Shown: positions 16,419 through 23,345 of the stretch, one piece after another
Position numbering within the stretch: the stretch's first letter is position 1
Layout of the letters: each line of letters begins with the position of its first letter
NCBI RefSeq assembly: GCF_000607165.1
Contig: NZ_JFZG01000011.1
Coordinates: 1-64,000 of the forward strand
Origin: Ralstonia pickettii
GTDB lineage: Bacteria > Pseudomonadota > Gammaproteobacteria > Burkholderiales > Burkholderiaceae
DNA: 64,000 nucleotides
Direction of reading: 5' to 3'
Notes under the pieces: generated by a model
Database searches by the model: none
The model's input: only the letters and a program-made list of their open reading frames with translations
Told to the model about the DNA's origin: nothing
Translations under genes and position numbers: made by a program

Positions 16419-17367
16419 GCGAATTGCCGAGCATGTCGAGCAGGAACTGCGTGCCGCGCTCACGCGATCCGGAATCGTCGTAGCCATCCAGGAAGGCGCC
16501 CTGCTCGGTCATCACGAGGTGCGTGCCGCCCGAACCGTCCTTCGGCTCACGCAATTCCAGCGTGGCCAGCGAGGCGGAAATCTTGCGGTCGTCGAGGTGC
16601 ATCACGTACGAATAGACGACGCGCTCGTTGGGGATGACGTCGTGATATAGCGCTTCAAAGCTGGACACGACACCGCTGTCCCACCGGCCCTTGACGACTT
16701 CGCGGCCGCCGGGCGTGGCGTCCATCTCACGCACGAGCAGCGTGTAGCCGTTGCCGCCGGCAAACCACTTGGCCTTGGCGGCAGGGTCGGTCAGCGCCTT
16801 GAATACGCGTGAGCGTGGTGCGTCGTATGTGCGCTCCACCGTAAAGGTCGCATGCACGACCGAACGCTGAATGCCCTCGGCCAGCGGGATGCTTGCGGCT
16901 TCGCGCTCGAGCTTGTCGAGCGTCTGCTTCCAGCCTTCGGGCGCGCCCTTGATCATCATTTCGGCAATCGGGGCGAGCGGCGTGTGGGTTTGCGTGACTT
17001 CCATGCGTGTGCCACCGCATTCCTCAGCAAAGGTGACGACGGTGTGGGCGTTCATCAGCGGGCGGTTGTCGCCGTCCACGACGTTCATGTCGATCACCAG
17101 GCGCGCGTTGGGCACGATCTCAAGAAAGTGGCCGCGCGACCAGTGGTCTTGCCCCTCGGGCGAGCGCATGCATACGTCGAACTTGCCGCCCACGCGAAAC
17201 TCCACCGTCGCGTCGGGCACCGTGAAGTGCGTCGGGCAGAACCAGCGCTTGATGTGGTCGGCGGTGCTCCAGGCCTTGAAGACCCAGTCGCGGGATACGG
17301 GGAAGGTGCGCGAGATCACGAGGGGGCGCAGGGTCGTGCCGGCGGGGCTGTCAATGGTCGTCGTCAT
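16408..17367 (-). CDS. Tandem SRPBCC (AHSA1-type) domain protein
   Basis: 319 aa made of two consecutive AHSA1/START-like domains. One covers about 15-160 (FPVSRDWVFKAWSTADHIKRWFCP to MIKGAPEGWKQTLDKLE). The second covers 170-310 (FTVERTYDAPRSRVFKALTDPAAKAKWF to EQGAFLDGYDDSGSRERGTQFLLDML). These domains form hydrophobic ligand cavities. Single-domain versions are commonly encoded next to ArsR repressors, so this is a fusion of what are usually two genes. Its start overlaps the ArsR gene by 17 bp, indicating a tight operon. Confidence 0.85.
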   Translation of the reverse strand: MTTTIDSPAGTTLRPLVISRTFPVSRDWVFKAWSTADHIKRWFCPTHFTVPDATVEFRVGGKFDVCMRSPEGQDHWSRGHFLEIVPNARLVIDMNVVDGDNRPLMNAHTVVTFAEECGGTRMEVTQTHTPLAPIAEMMIKGAPEGWKQTLDKLEREAASIPLAEGIQRSVVHATFTVERTYDAPRSRVFKALTDPAAKAKWFAGGNGYTLLVREMDATPGGREVVKGRWDSGVVSSFEALYHDVIPNERVVYSYVMHLDDRKISASLATLELREPKDGSGGTHLVMTEQGAFLDGYDDSGSRERGTQFLLDMLGNSLKD

Positions 17368-17707
17368 GTACGTCTCCTTGGGTTTTGAGGGTGTCCAGAT
17401 AGGCGCCGAGGCGGTCGAAGTGCTGTTCCCACTCCAGGCGCCGCTGGTTGATCCACTGCTCTGCGAGGCTCAGCGCCTCGGGTTCGATACGGCAAGTACG
17501 CACGCGGCCCACCTTTTCCGATCGCACGAGACCGGAGTTCTCCAGCACTGAGAGGTGCTGCATCACGGCAGGCAACGAGATATCGAGGGGTTGGGCGAGT
17601 TCGCTCACAGACGCAGGCCCGCGCACAAGCTGCACCAGCATTGCGCGCCGGTTGCCGTCTGCCAGCGCCTGGAAGGCGAGATCGAGGGAGGTGTCATTGT
17701 TAAGCAT
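17351..17707 (-). CDS. ArsR family (SRPBCC-linked) transcriptional regulator
   Basis: 118 aa winged helix: LAFQALADGNRRAMLVQLVRGPASVSEL then LDISLPAVMQHLSVLENSGLV, the PhlF-less ArsR type found upstream of SRPBCC genes. There is no metal-binding Cys pair, so it is not a metal sensor. A perfect TTAACTAT/ATAGTTAA inverted repeat directly upstream (17712-17738) is its likely autoregulatory operator. Confidence 0.88.
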   Translation of the reverse strand: MLNNDTSLDLAFQALADGNRRAMLVQLVRGPASVSELAQPLDISLPAVMQHLSVLENSGLVRSEKVGRVRTCRIEPEALSLAEQWINQRRLEWEQHFDRLGAYLDTLKTQGDVHDDDH

Positions 17708-17711
17708 GTGG

Positions 17712-17738
17712 TTAACTATAGCGACCCTGAATAGTTAA
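17712..17738 (-). promoter_or_regulatory. Probable ArsR operator
   Basis: TTAACTAT (17712-17719) and ATAGTTAA (17731-17738) form a perfect 8-bp inverted repeat with an 11-bp spacer. It is centred about 18 bp upstream of the ArsR start codon, where it would block the promoter. Confidence 0.65.
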
Positions 17739-17773
17739 GCAAGTACTTTATCTTTGCGTCGTTGACACGTCGG

Positions 17774-17802
17774 TTGACAAGCCGATTTAGTTCGCATACA
17801 AA
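17774..17802 (+). promoter_or_regulatory. Predicted sigma-70 promoter of the hydrolase-marR-echA operon
   Basis: TTGACA (17774-17779), a 17-bp gap, then TACAAA (17797-17802). The -10 lies at the inner edge of the left arm of the 19-bp inverted repeat, so binding there would block RNA polymerase. Confidence 0.5.
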
Positions 17803-17832
17803 GTAAAAAATTCGTATGCGAACTAAATCGGC
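17781..17832 (+). promoter_or_regulatory. Perfect 19-bp inverted repeat, probable MarR operator
   Basis: The left arm 17781-17799 (GCCGATTTAGTTCGCATAC) and right arm 17814-17832 are perfect reverse complements, separated by a 14-bp A-rich spacer. It overlaps the predicted -10 and runs to within 3 bp of the ATG at 17836. No Shine-Dalgarno is visible, so the arm also occupies the ribosome-binding region. Confidence 0.75.
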
Positions 17833-17835
17833 GCA

Positions 17836-18723
17836 ATGAACAGCACACCCCAAACCATTCCCGCCACCGACGGCTACCCGCTGGGCGCCATGCTCTGGAC
17901 GGCCGCTGGCACGCCGCAGGGCGTGGTGGTCATGCATCCGGCCACGGGCGTGCCGCAACGCATCTATCAAGCCTTTGCCAAGTTCCTGGCGGAACGCGGG
18001 TTTCATGCCATCACGTATGACTACCGCGGCATCGGTGCATCCCGACCGAAGAGCCTGCGCCGCTTTGCTGCCCGCATGCGCGATTGGGCGCTGCTCGACG
18101 CCGAAGGCGTGATGCGATGGGCAAGGGCACGTTACCCGGCGCTGTCGCAACTGGCAGTCGGGCATTCGGTGGGCGGCCACGCCATCGGCCTGTGCTGTGC
18201 AGACTGGGATGTCGCGGGCGTTGTTCAGGTGGCCTGCCACACGGGCAACTCGCGCTTCATCCGCCAACGCGGCGAACGCTGGCGCGTGGAGCTGATCCTG
18301 CGCGGCGTTGGGCCACTGATGGCGCGGCTGATTGGCTACGTACCCGGCAAGCGCCTGGGTCTGGGCGAAGACCTGCCCGGCGGCGTCGCCATCGAATGGG
18401 GCGCATGGGCCGGCATGCAGCGCTACTTTTTCGATGACCCGACGCTCGGCGCCATCGAGCGCTTCAACCGCGTGACGCATCCCGTGCTCGTCTACGGTTT
18501 TGACGACGACCCGTGGGCCACGCCCGCCGCCATCAACGCGTTGACGATGCACTTCACGAACACGTGGGTCGAGCGCCGGCAGATTGCGCCCGCGCAGGCC
18601 GGCGGCGCGGTGGGGCACATGGGCTTCTTCCGCGCGCAGTTTGCTGCCACGCTGTGGCCAGGTCTGGTGGATTGGCTGAGCGAGCGCGCTGCAACCACGC
18701 GCCCTGAAGCGGTGGCTGCATGA
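17836..18723 (+). CDS. Alpha/beta hydrolase (YdeN/serine aminopeptidase-like)
   Basis: 295 aa cytosolic alpha/beta hydrolase. The oxyanion region is MHPATGV, the nucleophile elbow is VGHSVGGHA, and the late acid/base region is GFDDDPW and GHMGFF. It is the first gene of a three-gene operon in which each gene overlaps the next by ATGA: hydrolase, MarR regulator, enoyl-CoA hydratase. It begins immediately after a perfect 19-bp inverted repeat and lacks an obvious Shine-Dalgarno. An esterase or thioesterase in degradation of an acyl or aromatic compound is plausible. Confidence 0.85.
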   Translation: MNSTPQTIPATDGYPLGAMLWTAAGTPQGVVVMHPATGVPQRIYQAFAKFLAERGFHAITYDYRGIGASRPKSLRRFAARMRDWALLDAEGVMRWARARYPALSQLAVGHSVGGHAIGLCCADWDVAGVVQVACHTGNSRFIRQRGERWRVELILRGVGPLMARLIGYVPGKRLGLGEDLPGGVAIEWGAWAGMQRYFFDDPTLGAIERFNRVTHPVLVYGFDDDPWATPAAINALTMHFTNTWVERRQIAPAQAGGAVGHMGFFRAQFAATLWPGLVDWLSERAATTRPEAVAA

Positions 18724-19154
18724 CCGCACCAGACCGTCGCCTTGTCTATCTGATCAGCGTAGGGCAACGACGCTTGCAGCGCTGGATTCAAACGCGCACC
18801 GCGGAGGGCGTGACCGCAGCGCAATCCGGCCTGCTGTTCTTCCTGGAGAAGAACGACGGCGCGTTGATGCGCGAAGCCGGCGCCGCGTTGGATCTCGGCC
18901 CCTCCGCCATGAGTGGCTTGGTCGATCGCACCGCCGACGCCGGCCTGATCGAGCGCCGCGCCGATGCCAAGGATGGCCGCGCGTGGCAGCTCAGGATTAC
19001 GCCCGCCGGCCGTGAAGCCTTGGCACAAACACGCACCGGCCTGGCCGAACTGAACGCGCGGCTGACCGAAGGTTTTACCGACGCTGAGATCGATGTTGTC
19101 GCACGCTGGCTCGCCAGCCTGCAAAGCAAATTCCCCACCGGAGACGAGCAATGA
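18720..19154 (+). CDS. MarR family transcriptional regulator
   Basis: 144 aa. The winged helix includes AAQSGLLFFLEKNDGALMREAGAALDLGPSAMSGLVDRTADAGLI and the wing RRADAKDGRAWQLRITPAGREAL. It is embedded in the operon it probably represses. The 19-bp inverted repeat upstream of the operon is long for MarR but has the right position. The ligand may be an acyl-CoA or aromatic substrate of the flanking enzymes (inference). Confidence 0.88.
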   Translation: MTAPDRRLVYLISVGQRRLQRWIQTRTAEGVTAAQSGLLFFLEKNDGALMREAGAALDLGPSAMSGLVDRTADAGLIERRADAKDGRAWQLRITPAGREALAQTRTGLAELNARLTEGFTDAEIDVVARWLASLQSKFPTGDEQ

Positions 19155-19930
19155 CTGAACACATCCAGAGCCGCACCGCCGATGGCGTGCTGACGCTCAC
19201 CCTGGCACGCGCTGACAAGAAGAACGCCATGACCGATGCGATGTATGGCGCGCTGGCCGATGCGCTGGACGCCGCCGAGCGTGACAAGACCGTGCGCGTG
19301 GTGCTGCTGCGCGCTGAAGGCGACATGTTCTCCGCCGGCAACGACATCGGCGAATTCGCATCGATTGCCATGTCGGGCGGCAAGGGCGATGGCGAGCGCA
19401 ACGTCATCCGCTTCCTGCATGCACTGGCGGGCGCCACGCGCCCGCTGGTGGCAGCAGTGCAGGGCCGCGCGGTCGGCATCGGCACAACCATGCTGCTCCA
19501 TTGCGACTTCGTGCTCTTGGCGGACAACGCGCAGCTTTCCACGCCGTTCGTCAATCTGGCGCTGGTGCCTGAGGCGGCATCGAGCCTGCTGATGCCCGCG
19601 CGCCTGGGCCATGTGCGCGCGTTCGAGATGTTCGCGCTGGGCGATGCGGTGAGCGCGGAATCGGCACTCGCATGGGGCTTGGCGAATCGGGTGGTGCCGT
19701 TGTATCAGCTCGGCACGGAGGCGGAGGCCATTGCGGCGCGGTTGGCGCGCCAGCCGCTGGGCGCCCTGACCGAAACCAAGCGCCTGATGCGCGATGCCGA
19801 ACTGCTCAAGCAGCGGATGGATGTCGAGAGCGCCTGCTTTGCGCAGCGCTTGAAATCTCCGGAGGCGCATGAAGCCTTCCGGGCGTTTGTCGATCGACGG
19901 CCGCCCAATTTCAACGCCGTGGCGCACTGA
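19151..19930 (+). CDS. Enoyl-CoA hydratase/isomerase family protein
   Basis: 259 aa crotonase-fold enzyme. The oxyanion hole motifs are SAGNDIGEF and GRAVGIGTTMLLHCDFVLL, and the start VLTLTLARADKKNAMTDAMY is typical. Position-specific acid residues cannot be assigned to hydratase rather than isomerase from sequence alone. It is the last gene of the operon and is followed by a strong terminator. A role in beta-oxidation-like degradation with the upstream hydrolase is likely. Confidence 0.87.
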   Translation: MTEHIQSRTADGVLTLTLARADKKNAMTDAMYGALADALDAAERDKTVRVVLLRAEGDMFSAGNDIGEFASIAMSGGKGDGERNVIRFLHALAGATRPLVAAVQGRAVGIGTTMLLHCDFVLLADNAQLSTPFVNLALVPEAASSLLMPARLGHVRAFEMFALGDAVSAESALAWGLANRVVPLYQLGTEAEAIAARLARQPLGALTETKRLMRDAELLKQRMDVESACFAQRLKSPEAHEAFRAFVDRRPPNFNAVAH

Positions 19931-19949
19931 GCGCGGCGGTGTCTCCTTC

Positions 19950-19976
19950 GGCGGCCCTGGTCCGGCCGCCTTTTTT
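19950..19976 (+). terminator. Intrinsic terminator of the hydrolase-marR-echA operon
   Basis: GGCGGCC (19950-19956) pairs perfectly with GGCCGCC (19964-19970) over a 7-nt loop, followed by TTTTTT (19971-19976). Confidence 0.9.
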
Positions 19977-19979
19977 CAT

Positions 19980-20912
19980 TCAAACCGCCAATCGCCCCTG
20001 CGTGGCCGCCACGGAAATCGTCGCTTCCATGCCGGCGGTAAAGCGCAGGTAATCGGCTTCCATGCCGTCGGAAAAGATCACGCCGTTCTCAGGCATGCGC
20101 GAGCGCAGCTTGAGCGGTTGATCCGCATCCACATGCCCGAACACGAGCGTGGCCTGCGATGCACGGCTCGGAAACGGCTCGCGCACGGCGAACGTCAGTT
20201 GCGGAGCGTCCCACGGTTCGGGCGCGTAGTGGAAGTCATCGCCGCCCGCATGCATGGCGCGCGCGACACCCATCGAGCCGGTCACGATGCTCTTCAGCCA
20301 CGCGGTCGAACCCAACCCCGTGGCGACGATGATCCCCGACGACGATTGCGCTTCGCGCCGGTCGCCTACCTCGATTTCGTACAGCGCAGACGCATGCGTG
20401 CGTGGCCCGATGAAGAGATCGTTGACGGCACGCAGCACCTGCCCGTCGGACAGACGTGCTTCGGCCATCGTCACGGCCTTGGTGGGGCGCTTGTCGCGTG
20501 CCACGTCGGTCAGCACGGTGCCGAGGTCTTTCGGCTCAAAGGGCAGTAGCACGCCGTCCCAGCGGCCGGGCTCGGGGTTCAGGCCGATCAGCGGCTGGCC
20601 GTCGAGATACTTCATCGAGTTGGCGACCAGCCCGTCTTGGCCGAGTGCCACCACGATGTCGTCCGGCGCAAAGATGAAGTTGGGCAGGTAGCCGCGGTCC
20701 ACCACCTGGTAGCGGCCCCACGTTTCCAGCGCGCGCACCGTGATCTCCAGGCTGCGCGCGTAGGCGGCGTTCTCGGCCAGGTAGTCGGAAAAATCGGCGC
20801 CCAGGTGTTCGAGATAGAACTTCGCCTGCGCCAGCGTGTGGTGGCGCGCCACCAGCTCTTCAAGCCGGGTGCGGCGCGTCACCAGCACGACCTTGCGGCC
20901 ATCGGTGCTCAT
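19980..20912 (-). CDS. NAD kinase-like (DAGK/NADK superfamily) protein
   Basis: 310 aa. The C-terminal half has the NAD-kinase-like SGIIVATGLGSTAWLKSI glycine loop and a closing segment IFSDGMEADYLRFTAG. The N-terminal half has DDIVVALGQDGLVANSMKYLDGQPLIGLNPEP, corresponding to GGDG-type substrate recognition but with GQDG in place of GGDG. It may phosphorylate NAD or a related compound. The neighbouring NrtR regulator supports an NAD link. It overlaps the SPFH gene by 4 bp, so the two are coupled. It is distinct from housekeeping NadK in length and motif detail. Confidence 0.75.
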   Translation of the reverse strand: MSTDGRKVVLVTRRTRLEELVARHHTLAQAKFYLEHLGADFSDYLAENAAYARSLEITVRALETWGRYQVVDRGYLPNFIFAPDDIVVALGQDGLVANSMKYLDGQPLIGLNPEPGRWDGVLLPFEPKDLGTVLTDVARDKRPTKAVTMAEARLSDGQVLRAVNDLFIGPRTHASALYEIEVGDRREAQSSSGIIVATGLGSTAWLKSIVTGSMGVARAMHAGGDDFHYAPEPWDAPQLTFAVREPFPSRASQATLVFGHVDADQPLKLRSRMPENGVIFSDGMEADYLRFTAGMEATISVAATQGRLAV

Positions 20913-21958
20913 GATGCAGCCCTGCCTGTGGTGCCGATTGTGCCGGTGGAGGCGTTCATCAGCCCTTGCAGCAGTTCTGGCGATACGTTGAGCTGGCCGA
21001 TGCGTTCGGCACGTTCGGCAATGCCGCCAAAGGCCTGTGCGATGAGCTGACCAGGCTGCATGCCGGCCGCAGCAAGCACGTTGACGATGCGCGGGTCGGC
21101 CTTTTCCAGCGCCTGCATGACGGCGGCCACGCGATAGGCCTCGGCTTCGGCCAGCGTGCGGCTGTTCTCGGCTTGGCCGGCCACGAAGGCCTTGCGCTGA
21201 CCTTCGAGTTCCACATCGGCGGCCATCTGCTCGTTGCGCAGGGCATTCTCCTTGCGCATCAAGGTGGCCTTGGCTTCCATCTGCGTCTCGCGAATCTGGC
21301 GCTTCTTCTGCTCGACGGCGATGTCGGTGTCCAGCTCGTTCTGGCGGATGGCGCGTTCGTTTTCCACGGCCGACATGCGGCGCAAATAGACGGCGTCGTC
21401 CGCGGCCTTGAGGTTGGACTCGCGTGCCTCGGCTTCCAGCGCGCGGGCGATGTCGGGCGTCGGCTTGACCGCCATGACCGACACGCCCAGGATCTCCAGC
21501 CCCAACGCTGCAATTTCAGGCTGTGCAGCCAGTTCAGCTTGTGCGGTGCGCGCGATGGCCGCCGATGCGCGCAGCGCCGCCTTCAGTTCCATCGCCTGCA
21601 CGGCCTGCTGCACGATCACCTCCACTTGCTGCGCCACGCGGTCGCCCAAACGCTTCGGGTCTTCCGATACATAGCTCTGGCCATTCTTGGCGAGCGAGAA
21701 ATCCATCATCGCGGCGGTGCGGCGCGGGTCGCTGATGCGGTACGTCACCTGGCCCTGCACGGTCACGCTCTGGAAATCGGCCGTCACCAGCTCAAGGATG
21801 AACGGGCGGTCCTGGCTGGCCACCGGCACGGCCACCAGCGTGGTCGTCGGGCCGTAATAGAAGAACGACAGGCCCGAGCCTTCGCGCACAACCTTGCCGG
21901 CACGGAACTGCATGAGGTGAACGGTGGGCTGCGACTTGATGAAACGGATGCCAAACAT
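20909..21958 (-). CDS. SPFH/Band 7 domain protein
   Basis: 349 aa. The SPFH domain occupies about 20-190 (FRAGKVVREGSGLSFFYYGPTTTLVAVPV, VTYRISDPRRTAAMMDF). A long charged coiled coil (about 195-275, EAEARESNLKAADDAVYLRRMS..., KKRQIRETQMEAKATL) follows, then a short tail. No transmembrane N-terminus is seen, unusual for prohibitin/HflK types, so it may form a cytosolic or peripheral ring. Start ATG 21958 is backed by GGGGGTC at good spacing. It is first in an operon with the NADK-like gene and divergent from nrtR. Confidence 0.85.
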   Translation of the reverse strand: MFGIRFIKSQPTVHLMQFRAGKVVREGSGLSFFYYGPTTTLVAVPVASQDRPFILELVTADFQSVTVQGQVTYRISDPRRTAAMMDFSLAKNGQSYVSEDPKRLGDRVAQQVEVIVQQAVQAMELKAALRASAAIARTAQAELAAQPEIAALGLEILGVSVMAVKPTPDIARALEAEARESNLKAADDAVYLRRMSAVENERAIRQNELDTDIAVEQKKRQIRETQMEAKATLMRKENALRNEQMAADVELEGQRKAFVAGQAENSRTLAEAEAYRVAAVMQALEKADPRIVNVLAAAGMQPGQLIAQAFGGIAERAERIGQLNVSPELLQGLMNASTGTIGTTGRAAS

Positions 21959-21979
21959 GATGACCCCCTTTGTGTTGTG

Positions 21980-22017
21980 AGTTGTACAGTACAACTTGTA
22001 TGGGTTGGACAATACAA
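21980..22017. promoter_or_regulatory. Probable NrtR operators between nrtR and the SPFH operon
   Basis: AGTTGTAC (21980-21987) and GTACAACT (21989-21996) form a perfect palindrome around one base. TTGTAT (21996-22001) and ATACAA (22012-22017) form a second, overlapping inverted pair. The TTGTA/TACAA half-sites resemble the T-G-T-A-rich sites described for NrtR. They sit in the 96-bp divergent promoter gap. Confidence 0.65.
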
Positions 22018-22054
22018 CTTACTATTGAGGCCGTCAAGAAATTTGTGACCCGCC

Positions 22055-22789
22055 ATGGCCACCCGATCTTCCGTCAAGACCTTTCCGCTACCGTTCACCA
22101 CTGTGGATGTCGTCATCTTCACGGTGCTGGATGACGTATTGCGCGTGCTGCTCGTTCAGCGGCCCAATGCCGAAGGGGAGCCCTTTCCCGGCGCATGGGC
22201 GCTGCCCGGCGGATATGTCGATACGGCCGTCGATGCCACGCTGGAAGACTGCGCGCGCCGCAAGCTGCTGGAGAAGACTGGCGTGGGCAGCCCGTATTTG
22301 GAGCAGTTGGGCAGTTGGGGCGGGGCCACGCGCGACCCGCGCGGCTGGTCGGCCACGCATGTCTACTTTGCGTTGATACCTGCGCAGGGCGTCGTGCTTG
22401 CCAAGGGCGCCAATGCGGCCGACGTGGCGTGGTATGCGGTGGACGACGTACTGCGCGCACCTGAACTGGCCTTCGACCACGCGGCAATCCTGCGCACTGC
22501 CGTCGAGCGTTTGCGCAGCAAGGTCGAATACACATCGTTGCCGGCGTTTTTGCTGGCCGAGCCGTTCTCGCTACCGCAGTTGCAGCGCATGTACGAGATC
22601 GTGCTCGGTCGCCCGGTCGATAAAAGCGGCTTCCGCACCCGAATGCTGTCGGCCAATTTTCTGGAAGAGGCGGGTTTGGCAGAAGGCGATTCGTATCGCC
22701 CCGCCAAGGGCTACCGCCTGATTGACCGCAGCGCGCCGGTCGTCTTCCCGCGCACCTTCAGCCCGCGCGCGGGGGATTCAAATACCTGA
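22055..22789 (+). CDS. nrtR: NrtR-type Nudix transcriptional regulator
   Basis: 244 aa. The N-terminal Nudix-like domain (about 12-145) has the family layout VDVVIFTVLDDVLRVLLVQRP, WALPGGYVD and a degenerate Nudix box (ARRKLLEKTGVGS lacks the REXXEE core), typical of NrtR where hydrolase activity is lost. The C-terminal winged helix (about 155-230) has LPAFLLAEPFSLPQLQRMYE and GFRTRMLSANFLEEAG. NrtR proteins repress NAD biosynthesis genes and respond to ADP-ribose-type ligands. Here it is divergent from the SPFH/NADK-like pair. Confidence 0.88.
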   Translation: MATRSSVKTFPLPFTTVDVVIFTVLDDVLRVLLVQRPNAEGEPFPGAWALPGGYVDTAVDATLEDCARRKLLEKTGVGSPYLEQLGSWGGATRDPRGWSATHVYFALIPAQGVVLAKGANAADVAWYAVDDVLRAPELAFDHAAILRTAVERLRSKVEYTSLPAFLLAEPFSLPQLQRMYEIVLGRPVDKSGFRTRMLSANFLEEAGLAEGDSYRPAKGYRLIDRSAPVVFPRTFSPRAGDSNT

Positions 22790-22833
22790 GCGGGGTAACG
22801 GGTGCCGTGACACAGGGGGGGCAGCGCACCAGG

Positions 22834-23271
22834 CTAAGGTTGTTCGTCGTCTTCCAAAGAAAATCGCTGCGCCGCGCGCGTGCCGTTGCGCACGGTCTCG
22901 TCAACCACTCCGCGGTGCACGAGCTTGTGTCCGCGGTCGGGCGCTACCGTTGGCTGTCCGTGGCTGCGGCGGCTGTCGATGCCGGCAATCGGCGCTTCCG
23001 GATCAGGCTCGGGCCTGGTGTTGGCCAGCGACGCGTTGGAATAGATGACGTTGTCTTGCCACAGCGATGAGTCTTTGACCGCCGCCTGGCTTTTGCCGTC
23101 CGTGTCGATCGTGCTGCCGGAGGCTTCGGTGCCGGCGGCGTCTACAGAGCGGATGCGCTGTGATGCCTGCTGCACGGGGTCGGCCGGGCTGGGGCCTTGA
23201 ACATAGGTGGTGCCTGCCTTGCCGGCTTCTTGCAGCGGCGGGCGGGCAGAACGGAACTTGTCGTAGGGCAT
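22834..23271 (-). CDS. Hydrophilic, probably disordered hypothetical protein
   Basis: 145 aa beginning MPYDKFRSARPPLQEAGKAG, with AGGAG at proper distance from ATG 23271. The composition is Pro/Ser/Asp/Arg/Gln rich and lacks cysteine and any hydrophobic segment, so it is probably largely disordered and cytosolic. No family is recognised. It lies between nrtR and the MocR gene on the minus strand. Confidence 0.65.
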   Translation of the reverse strand: MPYDKFRSARPPLQEAGKAGTTYVQGPSPADPVQQASQRIRSVDAAGTEASGSTIDTDGKSQAAVKDSSLWQDNVIYSNASLANTRPEPDPEAPIAGIDSRRSHGQPTVAPDRGHKLVHRGVVDETVRNGTRAAQRFSLEDDEQP

Positions 23272-23345
23272 GACGTGCTCCTGAGTGGGGCTCCTGAGTG
23301 AGAGCAGACGGCAAACCTGCCGCAACCGTCATGCCAGCGCAGCGT

